In this document: piece after piece, positions 48,618 to 58,373 of the stretch
Position numbering within the stretch: the first letter of the stretch is position 1
How the letters are laid out: the number at the start of each line of letters is the position of its first letter
Source: Streptomyces sp. Edi4
Lineage (GTDB): Bacteria; Actinomycetota; Actinomycetes; Streptomycetales; Streptomycetaceae
NCBI RefSeq assembly: GCF_040253615.1
Contig: NZ_JBEJGY010000004.1
Coordinates: 2,976,001-3,040,000 of the forward strand
Reading direction: 5' to 3'
DNA: 64,000 nt
Position numbers and translations under genes: made by a program
The notes under the pieces: generated by a model
Seen by the model: only the letters and a program-made list of their open reading frames with translations
Told to the model about the DNA's origin: nothing
Databases searched by the model: none

Positions 48618-49370
48618 TCAGACCTCGTACACCGCGCCCGGCGCGGCCAGCGTCGTGGGGCCCGCGTAGACGGCGCGGGCGTCCGCGAGGGCGATCTCGC
48701 CGTCCGTCCACGGCGGGATGTGCGTGAGGACCAGGCGCCCGGCCCCGGCGCGCGCCGCGTGCTCGCCGGCCTCGCGGCCGTTGAGGTGCAGTCCGGGGAT
48801 GTCCTCCTTGCCGTACGTGAAGGACGCCTCGCACAGGAACAGGTCCGCGCCCGCGGCCAGTTCGTCCAGGGCGGCGCACGGGCCGGTGTCGCCGGAGTAC
48901 GTCAGGGCGCGGCCGCCGTGCTCGACGCGGACGGCGTACGCCTCGACGGGGTGGCAGACGCGTTCGGTGCGCACCGAGAAGGGGCCGACGTCGAACGTGC
49001 CCGGCTTCAGGGTGTGGAAGTCGAAGACCTCGCTCATCGCGGAGGCGGAGGGCGTGTCCGCGTAGGCGGTGGTCAGGCGCTGTTCGGCACCTTCGGGCGC
49101 GTACACCGGCATGGGGGCGCAGCGCCCGCCGTCGTGGCGGTAGTAGCGGGCGACGAAGTAGCCGCACATGTCGATGCAGTGGTCGGCGTGCAGATGCGAG
49201 AGGAAGATCGCGTCGAGGTCGTACAGACCGATGTGGCGCTGTAGCTCACCGAGGGCCCCGTTGCCCAGGTCGAGGAGCAGCCGGAAGCCGTCTGCCTCGA
49301 GGAGGTAGCTGGAGCAGGCCGATTCCGCGGACGGGAACGACCCGGAGCAGCCGACGACGGTGAGCTTCAT
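48618..49370 (-). CDS. MBL-fold metallo-hydrolase
   Basis: A 250-residue metallo-beta-lactamase fold protein: MKLTVVGCSGSFPS start, LSHLHADHC metal motif (His59, His61, Asp63, His64), TYSGDTGPC and LTHIPPW. It resembles RNase Z/phosphodiesterase-like hydrolases; the substrate is unknown. The conserved spot next to nagE2 in Streptomyces fits. The 49,371-49,687 gap upstream contains no gene. Confidence 0.88.
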   Translation of the reverse strand: MKLTVVGCSGSFPSAESACSSYLLEADGFRLLLDLGNGALGELQRHIGLYDLDAIFLSHLHADHCIDMCGYFVARYYRHDGGRCAPMPVYAPEGAEQRLTTAYADTPSASAMSEVFDFHTLKPGTFDVGPFSVRTERVCHPVEAYAVRVEHGGRALTYSGDTGPCAALDELAAGADLFLCEASFTYGKEDIPGLHLNGREAGEHAARAGAGRLVLTHIPPWTDGEIALADARAVYAGPTTLAAPGAVYEV

Positions 49371-49687
49371 GGAGCGTGAACCTCCGGACAGCAGGGGATG
49401 GGCGAAGCCCGTCGTTGCGGGGCGGGGCGCGGGGCCGGCGGGGAGACCGCGGGTAACGGCTTGCGGTGCGTCGAGCGTAAGGCGCGCCAGGGCCGCCCGC
49501 TCCTTCGCGGCGGGCCGTTGTGGGGGAAGTCACCGCCAAGTCCACTCTTCCCCCGTACGGCCAGGGGCGCAGGTGTGCGGCCGTGGGGCCGGGGCGGCCC
49601 GGGGGTGGAACAGGGGTTCGATCGTGCCGCTGGGAGGGGTGGTCCCGGGGGGCGCGCCGGGAATGGTGCGCCGGTAACGTCTGCGGT

Positions 49688-50200
49688 ATGGACACGTCGT
49701 GGTGGCTGGCGCTCGGCGCCGTGGTGGCGCTCGCGCTGGTGGCGGCCGTCGTGGACGGGCGCGGGCGGACGCGGCGGGGGCCCGGTGGGCGCTCGCGGCC
49801 GCGGGCGGCGCCGGGGCGTGCGCGGGGGACGCGGCCGCGCGGGCGGCGCGATGAGCGGGCGCGGCCCTCGGGTGCCGAGCGGGCGCGGCAGGCGCCGAAG
49901 GCGGCGGAGATCTGGTGGGCCGAGGTGCCCTATGAGGATGTTCCGGGCGGCAAGGACCGTCCGTGTCTGGTGCTGCGGGTGCGGGGCGGGACGGTGACCG
50001 TCGCGAAGATCACCAGCAAGTACCACGACGAGCGCGCGGGGGTCATTCCGCTGCCGCCGGGCACGGTGGCCGACGCGCACGGCCGGCCCAGTTTTCTGGA
50101 GACCGACGAGCTGCGCGAGGTCGGGGTGTCGGCGTTCCGGCGCCGGGTGGGCGTCGTGGACCCCACCCTGTGGGACCAGGTCCGTCACCTGGCGAGGTGA
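49688..50200 (+). CDS. Membrane-anchored PemK/MazF-like protein
   Basis: A 170-residue protein: an N-terminal membrane helix (WWLALGAVVALALVAAVVDG), a ~45-residue Arg/Gly/Pro linker, then a PemK-like domain (AEIWWAEVPYEDVPGGKDRP, CLVLRV, VAKITSKYHDERAG, LPPGTVADAHGRPSFLETDE). Classical MazF toxins cut RNA and pair with an upstream antitoxin. No antitoxin gene is next to this one, and it is membrane-tethered, so another role is likely. The start is the ATG at 49688. Confidence 0.82.
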   Translation: MDTSWWLALGAVVALALVAAVVDGRGRTRRGPGGRSRPRAAPGRARGTRPRGRRDERARPSGAERARQAPKAAEIWWAEVPYEDVPGGKDRPCLVLRVRGGTVTVAKITSKYHDERAGVIPLPPGTVADAHGRPSFLETDELREVGVSAFRRRVGVVDPTLWDQVRHLAR

Positions 50201-50275
50201 CGGAGACCCGGCCCGCGTGACGTAAGGGGCCGGGCCCGCTCGTGGCGCGTAGCCCGGTCCCCGCCCCGGGGGCGC

Positions 50276-51506
<1,231 letters not shown>

Positions 51507-51616
51507 GGCGTGGGCTCCTGATCGGAAGATGTGAGGCGTGGGCGCGGCTCGGGCTCGGGTCCGCGCGCCGCACGCCCGGGGGCGTGCGGTGGTGCGTTGG
51601 TGCGGGGCGCGCGGCG

Positions 51617-51745
51617 TCAGACGGCGGCTGCGCGGGCCGTACAGATCGCGCTGGCGAGACGGCACAGGTCGACGTGCAGCCGCGCCACGAGCAGCAGGGC
51701 GGGGCCGCTGCTCGGCGTCTTGTCGCTCACGTCGTTCGAAACCAT
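51617..51745 (-). CDS. Leader peptide upstream of cysO-cysM
   Basis: The 42-residue product starts MVSNDVSDKTPS, has LLLVARLHVDLCRLAS and ends AICTARAAAV. The LHVDLCR-AS pattern is that of the small peptides found in front of sulfur/cysteine genes in Streptomyces. It ends 110 nt before the CysO ATG. Two Cys codons in the second half could make translation, and so downstream expression, depend on Cys-tRNA. It is too short for routine gene finding. Confidence 0.75.
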   Translation of the reverse strand: MVSNDVSDKTPSSGPALLLVARLHVDLCRLASAICTARAAAV

Positions 51746-51811
51746 GGGGTCATCGTATAGATTCCCGGTCCGCTTCCCGGAATGTGATCTCGCATCCTGG
51801 ACCCATCCCGC

Positions 51812-52606
51812 TCAGGATGTGGTCACCCTCCTGGTGGGCGGCAGGTAGACGACGGTGGGCGCCCCGGTGGTGGGGTGTACGCCGATGTCGGCTTCGACCC
51901 CGTACACCTCGCGCAGCAGATCCGGAGTCAGCACGTCCGCGGGCGCTCCCGCCGCGACGATCCGGCCGTCCGCCAGGACGCAGAGGCGGTCGCAGTACTG
52001 CGCGGCCAGATTCAGATCGTGCAGGGCGAGCAGATTGACCGTGCCCAACTCCCTTACCAGGGAGAGCACTTCGAGCTGGTAGCGGATGTCGAGGTGGTTG
52101 GTCGGCTCGTCCAGGACGACGACGTCCGGCTGCTGTACGAGGGCGCGGGCGACCAGGGCGCGCTGGCGTTCGCCGCCGGACAGGGACGGGAAGGGGCGGG
52201 CGGCCAGGTCCGCGATGCCGACGCGGGCCAGCGCGTCGCGTACGAGGGCGTCGTCGGCGGCGGTGTCGGCCTCCCAGAAGCGGTGGTGCGGGGAGCGGCC
52301 CATGGCGACGATCTCGCGCACGCTCAGTTCGATGCCGCCGGCGTCGGCGTCCTGCGGGACGGTCGCGACACGGCGGGCGCGGGCCCTGGCCGGCAGGGCG
52401 TGCAGGTCGGCGCCGTCGAGCAGGACGCGGCCCGAGGTGGGGCGCAGGGTGGCGTAGACGCAGCGCAGCAGCGTGGTCTTGCCGCTGCCGTTGGGCCCGA
52501 CCAGGCCGACGGTCTCGCCGTCGGCGGCGTGCAGGGTGATGTCGTGCAGCAGGACGCGGCCCTGGGGGGTGGTGTACGAGAGCGATTCGGCGCGCAGCGT
52601 GGTCAT
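51812..52606 (-). CDS. btuD: ABC importer ATPase of the cobalamin system
   Basis: A 264-residue ATPase: VGLVGPNGSGKTTLLRCVYA (Walker A), LSGGERQRALVARAL (signature), VVVLDEPTNHLDIRYQ (Walker B), LALHDLNLA. It belongs to the FecE/BtuD/FhuC group. Its ATG overlaps the permease stop by four bases. The B12 riboswitch before the operon indicates cobalamin rather than iron. Confidence 0.88.
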   Translation of the reverse strand: MTTLRAESLSYTTPQGRVLLHDITLHAADGETVGLVGPNGSGKTTLLRCVYATLRPTSGRVLLDGADLHALPARARARRVATVPQDADAGGIELSVREIVAMGRSPHHRFWEADTAADDALVRDALARVGIADLAARPFPSLSGGERQRALVARALVQQPDVVVLDEPTNHLDIRYQLEVLSLVRELGTVNLLALHDLNLAAQYCDRLCVLADGRIVAAGAPADVLTPDLLREVYGVEADIGVHPTTGAPTVVYLPPTRRVTTS

Positions 52607-53631
52607 GCGGGGCCGCCTTCCGCGCGGGCGCCGTGTCCGCGCAGCATCCACAGGAAGAACGGGCCACCGGTGAGCGCGGTGAGGACGCCGACGGGGATGT
52701 CCTGGGGCGCGGCGACCGTGCGGGCCGCCAGGTCGGCCAGGACGAGGAAGGCGGCGCCGCCCAGGGCCGCGACGGGCAGCAGGGTGCGGTGGGCGGCGCC
52801 GACGGCCATGCGGGCGGCGTGCGGCACCATCAGGCCGACGAAGCCGATCGACCCGGTGTACGCGACGAGGACGCCGGTGAGCAGCGATGCCAGCACGAAG
52901 GCGGCCGCGCGGAAGCGCCCGGTGTCGAGGCCGAGCACGGTGGCGCCCTCCTCGCCGACGAGCAGCAGGTCCAGCGGGCGGGCCAGGGCGATCAGGAGCA
53001 GGGTGCCGGCGGCGAGGGCGAGCGCGGGCAGGGCGAGCATGTCCCAGCGGGCGCCGCCGAGTCCGCCGAGCGTCCAGTGCAGGACTTCCGTCACGTGTTC
53101 GGCGCTGGCCGATGTGACCAGGATCAGGCTGGTGAGCGCGGACAGGACGTAGGAGACGGCGACCCCGGCCAGCACCAGGCGCCCGCCCGCCAGGGAGCCG
53201 GCGCGCCGGGCGAGCGCGTAGACGAGGACGAGGGCGGCGAGCGCTCCGGCGAAGGCGGCGGCGGGCAGGGCGACGGTGGTGGCCACCCCGGCGCCGGCCC
53301 CGAGGACGATCACGGCGACGGCCCCGGCGGAGGCTCCGCTGGAGACGCCCAGCAGGAAGGGGTCGGCGAGCGGATTGCGCACGAGGGCCTGGAGGGTGGT
53401 GCCGATGACGGCGAGACCGGCGCCGGTGACCGCGCCGAGCACGACCCGGGGGGCTCTGACCTCCAGCACGATGGTGCGGTGGGGGCCGGGTTCGGCGGCG
53501 CCGGTGACGATGGCCCACACCTCCCCCGCCGGTATCCGTACCGATCCGAGCGCGAGCCCGGCGGTGGCGCCGGCCAGGAGCACGATGGTGAGGCCGCCGA
53601 GCAGCGCGAGGTAGCGCCGGCGGGGGGTCAT
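52603..53631 (-). CDS. btuC: ABC importer permease, BtuC/FecCD family
   Basis: A 342-residue permease with about ten membrane helices and family motifs: RAPRVVLGAVTGAGLAVIGT, NPLADPFLLGVSSGASAGAV, GFVGLMVPHAARM and DIPVGVLTALTGGPFFLWML. It forms the membrane dimer for uptake across the cytoplasmic membrane. It lies between the binding-protein and ATPase genes. Confidence 0.9.
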   Translation of the reverse strand: MTPRRRYLALLGGLTIVLLAGATAGLALGSVRIPAGEVWAIVTGAAEPGPHRTIVLEVRAPRVVLGAVTGAGLAVIGTTLQALVRNPLADPFLLGVSSGASAGAVAVIVLGAGAGVATTVALPAAAFAGALAALVLVYALARRAGSLAGGRLVLAGVAVSYVLSALTSLILVTSASAEHVTEVLHWTLGGLGGARWDMLALPALALAAGTLLLIALARPLDLLLVGEEGATVLGLDTGRFRAAAFVLASLLTGVLVAYTGSIGFVGLMVPHAARMAVGAAHRTLLPVAALGGAAFLVLADLAARTVAAPQDIPVGVLTALTGGPFFLWMLRGHGARAEGGPA

Positions 53632-53689
53632 CGGCGGCCTCCTTCTCGACCGGCCGGACGGGGCGGCGGGCCCGCGCGGTGGCGCCCCC

Positions 53690-54664
53690 TCATGCTCCCG
53701 CCCCGAGCTGCGCGGCCAGCTTGGCCACCGCGTCCGGGGCCCGTACGCCCGTCACCATGTCGGACAGCGCGAGGACCGCGAAGCTGTTGTTCTTGACGGC
53801 GGGCACCGAGGCGAGCGCCGGGTCGTCGCGCAGGCGCTTCTTCTTGGCCTCCACGCTCGTGCCGCCGTAGTCCAGGATGAGGATGGTTTCCGGCGCGCGG
53901 GCCACCACGTCCTCCCAGCTCGCGTCGCCGAAGGAGGCCGTCTTCAGGTCGTCCGCGAAGATGTTGCGTCCGCCCGCCCGCGTCACGATGTCGTTGCCGA
54001 TGCCCTTGCCGCCGGCCGTGAACGCCGTCTTGTCGCCGCTGTCGTAGACGAACACCGGCACCGGCTCCCGGCCCGAAAGCGCCGTCCGCGTACGCTCGTT
54101 GGCCTCCTGGGCCGACCGTATCCACGCCTGGGCCCGCTCGGGCACCCCGAAGGTGCGGCCGACCTCGGTGACCTCCTCATACACGTCGTCCATCGTGGTC
54201 GCGCCGGCGCGGGGGCAGTTCTCCACGTTGAGGCGGGTCTTGATGCCGCTCTTGGCGAGGGCTTCGCGGCTTCGGCCCTCGCCCGCGGCGAAGGCCGAGG
54301 CGTAACCGCCGTAGACGTAGTCGGGGTCGGCGGCCAGGAGCTTTTCGTAGGAGGGGTACTCGGCGGCCAGGACCGGGACCGAGCGGTAGGACGCCTCGTA
54401 CTTCGGCAGCACCTTGTCGTCCAAGTAGGCCGTCCCGGCAAGGGACTTGGCGAGGCCGAGCTCCAGCATCACCTCGGTGGCGTGCTGGTTCATCGTCACG
54501 GCCCGTTTCGGGGGCGCGGTGAAGGTGGTGCGCACGCCGCAGTTGGTGACGGTGTACGGGAAGCCGGAGGCCGTAGCGCCCGTGGCCTCGGGCTGCGGCC
54601 GCGTCGTGCACGCGGCGAGCGGGAACAGCAGGGCGGCGGCGAGTGCCGCGCGGCGCCAGAGCAT
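53690..54664 (-). CDS. btuF: Substrate-binding lipoprotein of the cobalamin importer
   Basis: A 324-residue lipoprotein: LAAALLFPLAACTT with lipobox Cys19, then the class III binding-protein fold (PKRAVTMNQHATEVMLELGL, SYEKLLAADPDYVYGG, APETILILDYGG). Alone it would be called iron-siderophore or B12 binding; the riboswitch directly upstream settles B12 or a cobinamide. GGAGCG precedes the ATG at 54662-54664. Confidence 0.88.
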   Translation of the reverse strand: MLWRRAALAAALLFPLAACTTRPQPEATGATASGFPYTVTNCGVRTTFTAPPKRAVTMNQHATEVMLELGLAKSLAGTAYLDDKVLPKYEASYRSVPVLAAEYPSYEKLLAADPDYVYGGYASAFAAGEGRSREALAKSGIKTRLNVENCPRAGATTMDDVYEEVTEVGRTFGVPERAQAWIRSAQEANERTRTALSGREPVPVFVYDSGDKTAFTAGGKGIGNDIVTRAGGRNIFADDLKTASFGDASWEDVVARAPETILILDYGGTSVEAKKKRLRDDPALASVPAVKNNSFAVLALSDMVTGVRAPDAVAKLAAQLGAGA

Positions 54665-54712
54665 GACTGCGCTCCTCCAAGGGGATTTCCACGTCCCCTG
54701 TCGATGGGAGAA

Positions 54713-54817
54713 GGCGGCAGGTCAGTTCCTGGCTTCCGGCTCCGAGGGGGTCCCCCGGGGCCGGTCACAGTGGCGGGACCGTGCCGGATTCGCACCGGCT
54801 TCCTGGGTCCTGCCGCC
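54713..54817 (-). promoter_or_regulatory. Cobalamin riboswitch
   Basis: On the minus strand the element opens GGCGGCAGG, contains GAAGCCGGTGCGAATCCGGC and CCCGCCACTGTGACC, and closes with the B12 box AGCCAGGAACTGACCTGCC, whose end pairs with the opening as stem P1. It lies 48 bp before btuF. At about 105 nt it is a compact form. Confidence 0.93.
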
Positions 54818-54821
54818 CGAT

Positions 54822-54861
54822 GATCGAAATTTCGTACGGACAGTATGCGCGAATTTCGATC
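54822..54861. promoter_or_regulatory. 9-bp inverted repeat upstream of the riboswitch
   Basis: GATCGAAAT (54822-54830) and ATTTCGATC (54853-54861) are perfect complements 22 bp apart, in otherwise GC-rich DNA. Position fits an operator or the promoter region of btuF, or a terminator of mec. Confidence 0.5.
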
Positions 54862-54896
54862 GGTACGCGCCATCCGTCACGGCGCCCGGGTACGAC

Positions 54897-55319
54897 TCAG
54901 TAGGCCTCGACGACCTTGACGTCTTCCTCCGTGATCACACCGTCCACGATCCGGTACGAGCGGAACTGGAACTCGCCCGCGCCGTCCGTGTCCGCCGTGG
55001 ACACCAGGACGTAGTGCGCGCCGGGCTCGTTGGCGTAGGACACGTCGGTGCGCGAGGGGTAGGCCTCGGTCGCGGTGTGGGAGTGGTAGACGATCACCGG
55101 CTCCTCGTCGCGGTCGTCCATCTCGCGGTAGAGCTTGAGGAGGTCCTGCGAGTCGAACTCGTAGAACGTGGGCGAGCGGGCCGCGTTCAGCATGGGGATG
55201 AAGCGCTCGGGGCGGCCGGTGCCGGCCGGGCCCGCGACCACACCGCACGCCTCGTCGGGGTGGTCGGCGCGGGCGTGCGCGACGAGCTGGTCGTAGAGGG
55301 CCTGGGTGAGGGTCAGCAT
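54897..55319 (-). CDS. mec: JAMM metalloprotease Mec (CysO-cysteine peptidase)
   Basis: A 140-residue Mov34/JAMM protein: Glu24 in DEACGVVAG and HSHTATEAYPSRTD with His79, His81, Ser89 and Asp92 as the zinc site. It releases cysteine from the CysO-Cys adduct. cysM and cysO lie on the other side of the B12 operon. The ATG at 55317-55319 is preferred over one six codons earlier. Confidence 0.9.
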   Translation of the reverse strand: MLTLTQALYDQLVAHARADHPDEACGVVAGPAGTGRPERFIPMLNAARSPTFYEFDSQDLLKLYREMDDRDEEPVIVYHSHTATEAYPSRTDVSYANEPGAHYVLVSTADTDGAGEFQFRSYRIVDGVITEEDVKVVEAY

Positions 55320-55339
55320 GTCGGCAAGGATAAGCAAAG

Positions 55340-55376
55340 GGGCCGCCGCGTATCGAGTGTCGATACGCGGCGGCCC
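55340..55376. terminator. 17-bp hairpin terminator
   Basis: GGGCCGCCGCGTATCGA (55340-55356) and TCGATACGCGGCGGCCC (55360-55376) are exact complements around GTG, between the amino acid permease stop and mec. Confidence 0.92.
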
Positions 55377-55404
55377 ACATGGTGAGAACGTGCCGGTCAG
55401 CGGC

Positions 55405-56874
55405 TCAGTCGCGCTTGGCGAACGCCTTGTTCTCCGGGTTCTTGGCCTTGAGGACCAGGTAGGAGACGCCCAGGATCAGGGCCCACAGCGGCGCGCAGTA
55501 CAGCGAGACGCGGGAGTCCTTGTCGATGCCCATCATGACGATGACCATGCCGATGAAGAGCAGCGCGAACCAGCTGGTCCACGGGGCTCCGGGGGCGCGG
55601 AAGGTGGACTGTGGCAGTTCGCCGCGGTCGGACTTGGCGCGGTAGCGGATCTGGCAGACCAGGATCATGATCCAGGCCCACATGCCGGAGATGGTGGCGA
55701 AGGAGACGACGTAGTCGAAGGCCTTGCCGGGCGCGACGTAGTTGATCCAGACACCGACCAGCATGAGCCCGGCGGAGACCGAGGTGCCCACCAGCGGGGT
55801 GCCGCTCCTGGTGAGCTTGGTGAAGACCTTGGGGCCCTGGCCGTTGAGCGCGAGGTCGCGCAGCATGCGGCCGGTGGAGTACATGCCCGAGTTGCAGGAG
55901 GAGAGCGCGGCGGTCAGCACGACGAAGTTGACGATGCCCGCGCCGACGCCGAGGCCCATCTTCTGGAACGCGGCGACGAAGGGGCTCACGCCGGGCTGGA
56001 ACTCGTGCCACGGGACGACCGAGAGGATCATGATCAGGGCGCCGATGTAGAAGACGGCGATGCGCCACGGCACGGTGTTGATGGCCTTGGGCAGCGTCTT
56101 CTCGGGGTCCTTGGACTCGCCCGCGGTCACGCCGACCAGCTCGACGGCGAGGAAGGCGAACATCACGATCTGGAGCGTCATCAGCGTGCCGCCGATGCCC
56201 TTGGGGAAGAAGCCGTGGTCGTTCCAGAGGTTGGCGACGGTGGCGGTGTCCGCGGCGTCGGAGAAGCCCACGGTCAGGATGCCGGCGCAGATCAGGATCA
56301 TGCCGACGATGGCGGTGACCTTGACCATGGAGAACCAGAACTCCAGCTCGCCGAAGAGCTTCACGGAGATGAGGTTCACGGCGTACAGGATGAGCGTGAA
56401 GATCAGGGCGTACGCCCATTGCGGGATGCTGCCGTGGGTCCAGAAGGACATGTACTGGGCGGCCGCGGTCACTTCGGTGATGCCGGTGACGACCCAGAAG
56501 AGCCAGTACGTCCAGCCGGTCACATAGCCCCAGAACGGGCCGATGAACTCGCGGGCGTACTCCGAGAAGGAGCCCGAGACGGGCCGGTACATGAGCAGCT
56601 CGCCGAGGGCGCGCATGATGAAGAAGATGACGAGGCCGGCGATGGCGTACGCCAGGATGAGGCTGGGTCCGGCCTTGGAGATGGCCTTGCCCGCGCCGAG
56701 GAAGAGGCCGGTGCCGATGGCACCGCCGATCGCGATCATCTGGATCTGCCGGGCCCCGAGGCCCCGCTGGTAACCCTCGCCCGCGACTTCGCCCGGTTCG
56801 TTGACGCTGTCGGTCCCCGCGGCCTCATTGCCGGCAGGACGGTCTCCGTGCTGGTCGACCTGCGCTGAGGTCAT
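55405..56874 (-). CDS. Amino acid permease (APC family)
   Basis: A 489-residue transporter with 12 membrane helices: RQIQMIAIGGAIGTGLFLGA is the amino-acid-permease start, PVSGSFSEYAREFIGPFWGY and GESKDPEKTLPKAINTVPWR are family motifs. It resembles AnsP/GabP-like proton symporters. The exact amino acid is not evident. It stands alone with its own terminator. Confidence 0.9.
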   Translation of the reverse strand: MTSAQVDQHGDRPAGNEAAGTDSVNEPGEVAGEGYQRGLGARQIQMIAIGGAIGTGLFLGAGKAISKAGPSLILAYAIAGLVIFFIMRALGELLMYRPVSGSFSEYAREFIGPFWGYVTGWTYWLFWVVTGITEVTAAAQYMSFWTHGSIPQWAYALIFTLILYAVNLISVKLFGELEFWFSMVKVTAIVGMILICAGILTVGFSDAADTATVANLWNDHGFFPKGIGGTLMTLQIVMFAFLAVELVGVTAGESKDPEKTLPKAINTVPWRIAVFYIGALIMILSVVPWHEFQPGVSPFVAAFQKMGLGVGAGIVNFVVLTAALSSCNSGMYSTGRMLRDLALNGQGPKVFTKLTRSGTPLVGTSVSAGLMLVGVWINYVAPGKAFDYVVSFATISGMWAWIMILVCQIRYRAKSDRGELPQSTFRAPGAPWTSWFALLFIGMVIVMMGIDKDSRVSLYCAPLWALILGVSYLVLKAKNPENKAFAKRD

Positions 56875-57049
56875 GGTGGTGCGCCTTTCTCCATGCTGAC
56901 CCGTCCGCCTCGGTCACGAAGCGACGGATCAGGTCCTGATCCCCCCGGATGTGGATGGAGTGCCGCCGGCGGTCAGCCGGTCGAAGCGCCCCCGGGAACA
57001 TGGGTGGCGTCCCCGGGTGGTCGTGAAGATTTATCACGGGCTTATGGGT

Positions 57050-57078
57050 GATCCCCAGCGGGCTTTGTGGCGGGGATC
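57050..57078. promoter_or_regulatory. Inverted repeat in the gap before the amino acid permease
   Basis: TGATCCCC (57049-57056) and GGGGATCA (57072-57079) are complementary. The 319-bp gap 56,875-57,193 has no gene. A second hairpin, CTGAGCGA...TCGCTCAG near 57,159-57,197, probably terminates the DUF2017 gene. Confidence 0.45.
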
Positions 57079-57193
57079 ACAGGAAGAAGCGGACAAACCG
57101 CATTCAATATGACAAAGCAGGTCGATGTGGTGATGGGATCGTTATACGGATTTGAGCGTCCGCTGAGCGAACGGTCATTTTCCGGTCGATCGC

Positions 57194-57784
57194 TCAGGGC
57201 ATGAGCGTGTCGATGAGTGTTTCTTGCAGCACACCCAGCCACAGATAGGCCATCACCATCGGCTTGCGCGGGTCGTCGTCCGGCAGCCGGTAGAGCTCGC
57301 CGCTCTCGTCCTCGTCGGTGATGTCCAGGCGGGTGGCGATGGTCAGACGCAGGTCGTTGAGGGCGCCGAGCCAGTGCCGCGCGTCGTCGGCGGTCAGCTT
57401 CAGGACGGCGCCGCCGTCGCCCCGGGGGCTCAGCTCGTCGAGGCCGCGGACGACCGCGAGGGCGTCGGCGCGCTTGCGGGCCCGCAGGTCGTTCTCGGTG
57501 AAGCGCCTGAACTCGGCCGACTTGGCGCGCAGTTCCTCGCTCTCCTCGCTCGCGTACGCCTCGGGGAAGAGGCGGGCGAGCGCCGGGTCGGTGGGCGGCT
57601 CGCTGGGGCCCTCGGCGAAGAGGGCGGCCAGCGGGTCCTCCTCCTCGGCGGCCTGGTCGCCGGGTCCGATGAGTTCGAGCAGCTGGACGGCGAGGGAGCG
57701 CAGGATGGCGATCTCGACCTCGTCGAACGCGGCGGCGGCGCCACCGCGCGGCAGCGCCTCGAAGCCGCTCACGGCCCCGGCCAT
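57194..57784 (-). CDS. DUF2017 protein
   Basis: A 196-residue mostly acidic helical protein: FDEVEIAILRSLAVQLLELI, LKLTADDARHWLGALNDLRL, MAYLWLGVLQETLIDTL. DUF2017 always follows clpS in actinobacteria, as here, and may modulate the Clp pathway. Its ATG overlaps the clpS stop as TGATG. Confidence 0.9.
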   Translation of the reverse strand: MAGAVSGFEALPRGGAAAAFDEVEIAILRSLAVQLLELIGPGDQAAEEEDPLAALFAEGPSEPPTDPALARLFPEAYASEESEELRAKSAEFRRFTENDLRARKRADALAVVRGLDELSPRGDGGAVLKLTADDARHWLGALNDLRLTIATRLDITDEDESGELYRLPDDDPRKPMVMAYLWLGVLQETLIDTLMP

Positions 57785-58089
57785 CAGCCGCGGTCCTGGG
57801 TGAGCGTGGCCCACAGGCCGTAGCCGTGCATGGCCTGCACGTCGCGTTCCATCTCCTCGCGGCTGCCGCTGGAGACCACGGCCCGTCCCTTGTGGTGCAC
57901 GTCGAGCATCAGCTGGTGGGCCTTGTCCTTGGAGTAGCCGAAGTAGGACTGGAAGACGTACTGCACGTAACTCATGAGATTGACGGGGTCGTTGTGGACG
58001 AGCGTCACCCAGGGCACGTCGGGCTCGGCGACGGGAAGGTCCGACTCCGCCGACTCGGGACGTTCGATCTCTACCGGGGCAACGCTCAC
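57784..58089 (-). CDS. clpS: ClpS adaptor of the N-degron pathway
   Basis: A 101-residue Clp[21 protein letters not shown] with the substrate-pocket Asn-Asp, [30 protein letters not shown]. It delivers N-end-rule substrates to ClpAP/ClpCP. GTG at 58089-58087 ([12 protein letters not shown]) agrees with the usual Streptomyces N-terminus. The gap to pncB (58,090-58,373) holds no gene. Confidence 0.94.
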   Translation of the reverse strand: MSVAPVEIERPESAESDLPVAEPDVPWVTLVHNDPVNLMSYVQYVFQSYFGYSKDKAHQLMLDVHHKGRAVVSSGSREEMERDVQAMHGYGLWATLTQDRG

Positions 58090-58373
58090 GACTTGGGGCG
58101 ACCTTGTCTCTTCTGCCGGGGCCGGGGGCCGGCCCCGGGGAACAACAGCCTGCCGAGGGTTGCGCCGTTTCCGGAGGGCCCCCGGTCGGCGCAGCCGAAA
58201 CGGCCACGGCCTCCATGCTGCCACCCGGGGCGGCTCATCGCACAAACGGGCCCCTGGAAATCGTCAGAGTGACGAGTATTCGGGGTAGCATCCCGGCATG
58301 CCCCGCACGGGGCGATCCAGCGACCCCCGGCCGGCGTGCGCCCGGCCCGGACGAAAGTGCGAGGTAGCTCGCT

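Noticed and set aside
49371..49687. Hidden gene between the MBL hydrolase and the PemK-like protein
   Set aside because: Frames here are low-complexity and lack ribosome-binding sites; I see only a promoter region.
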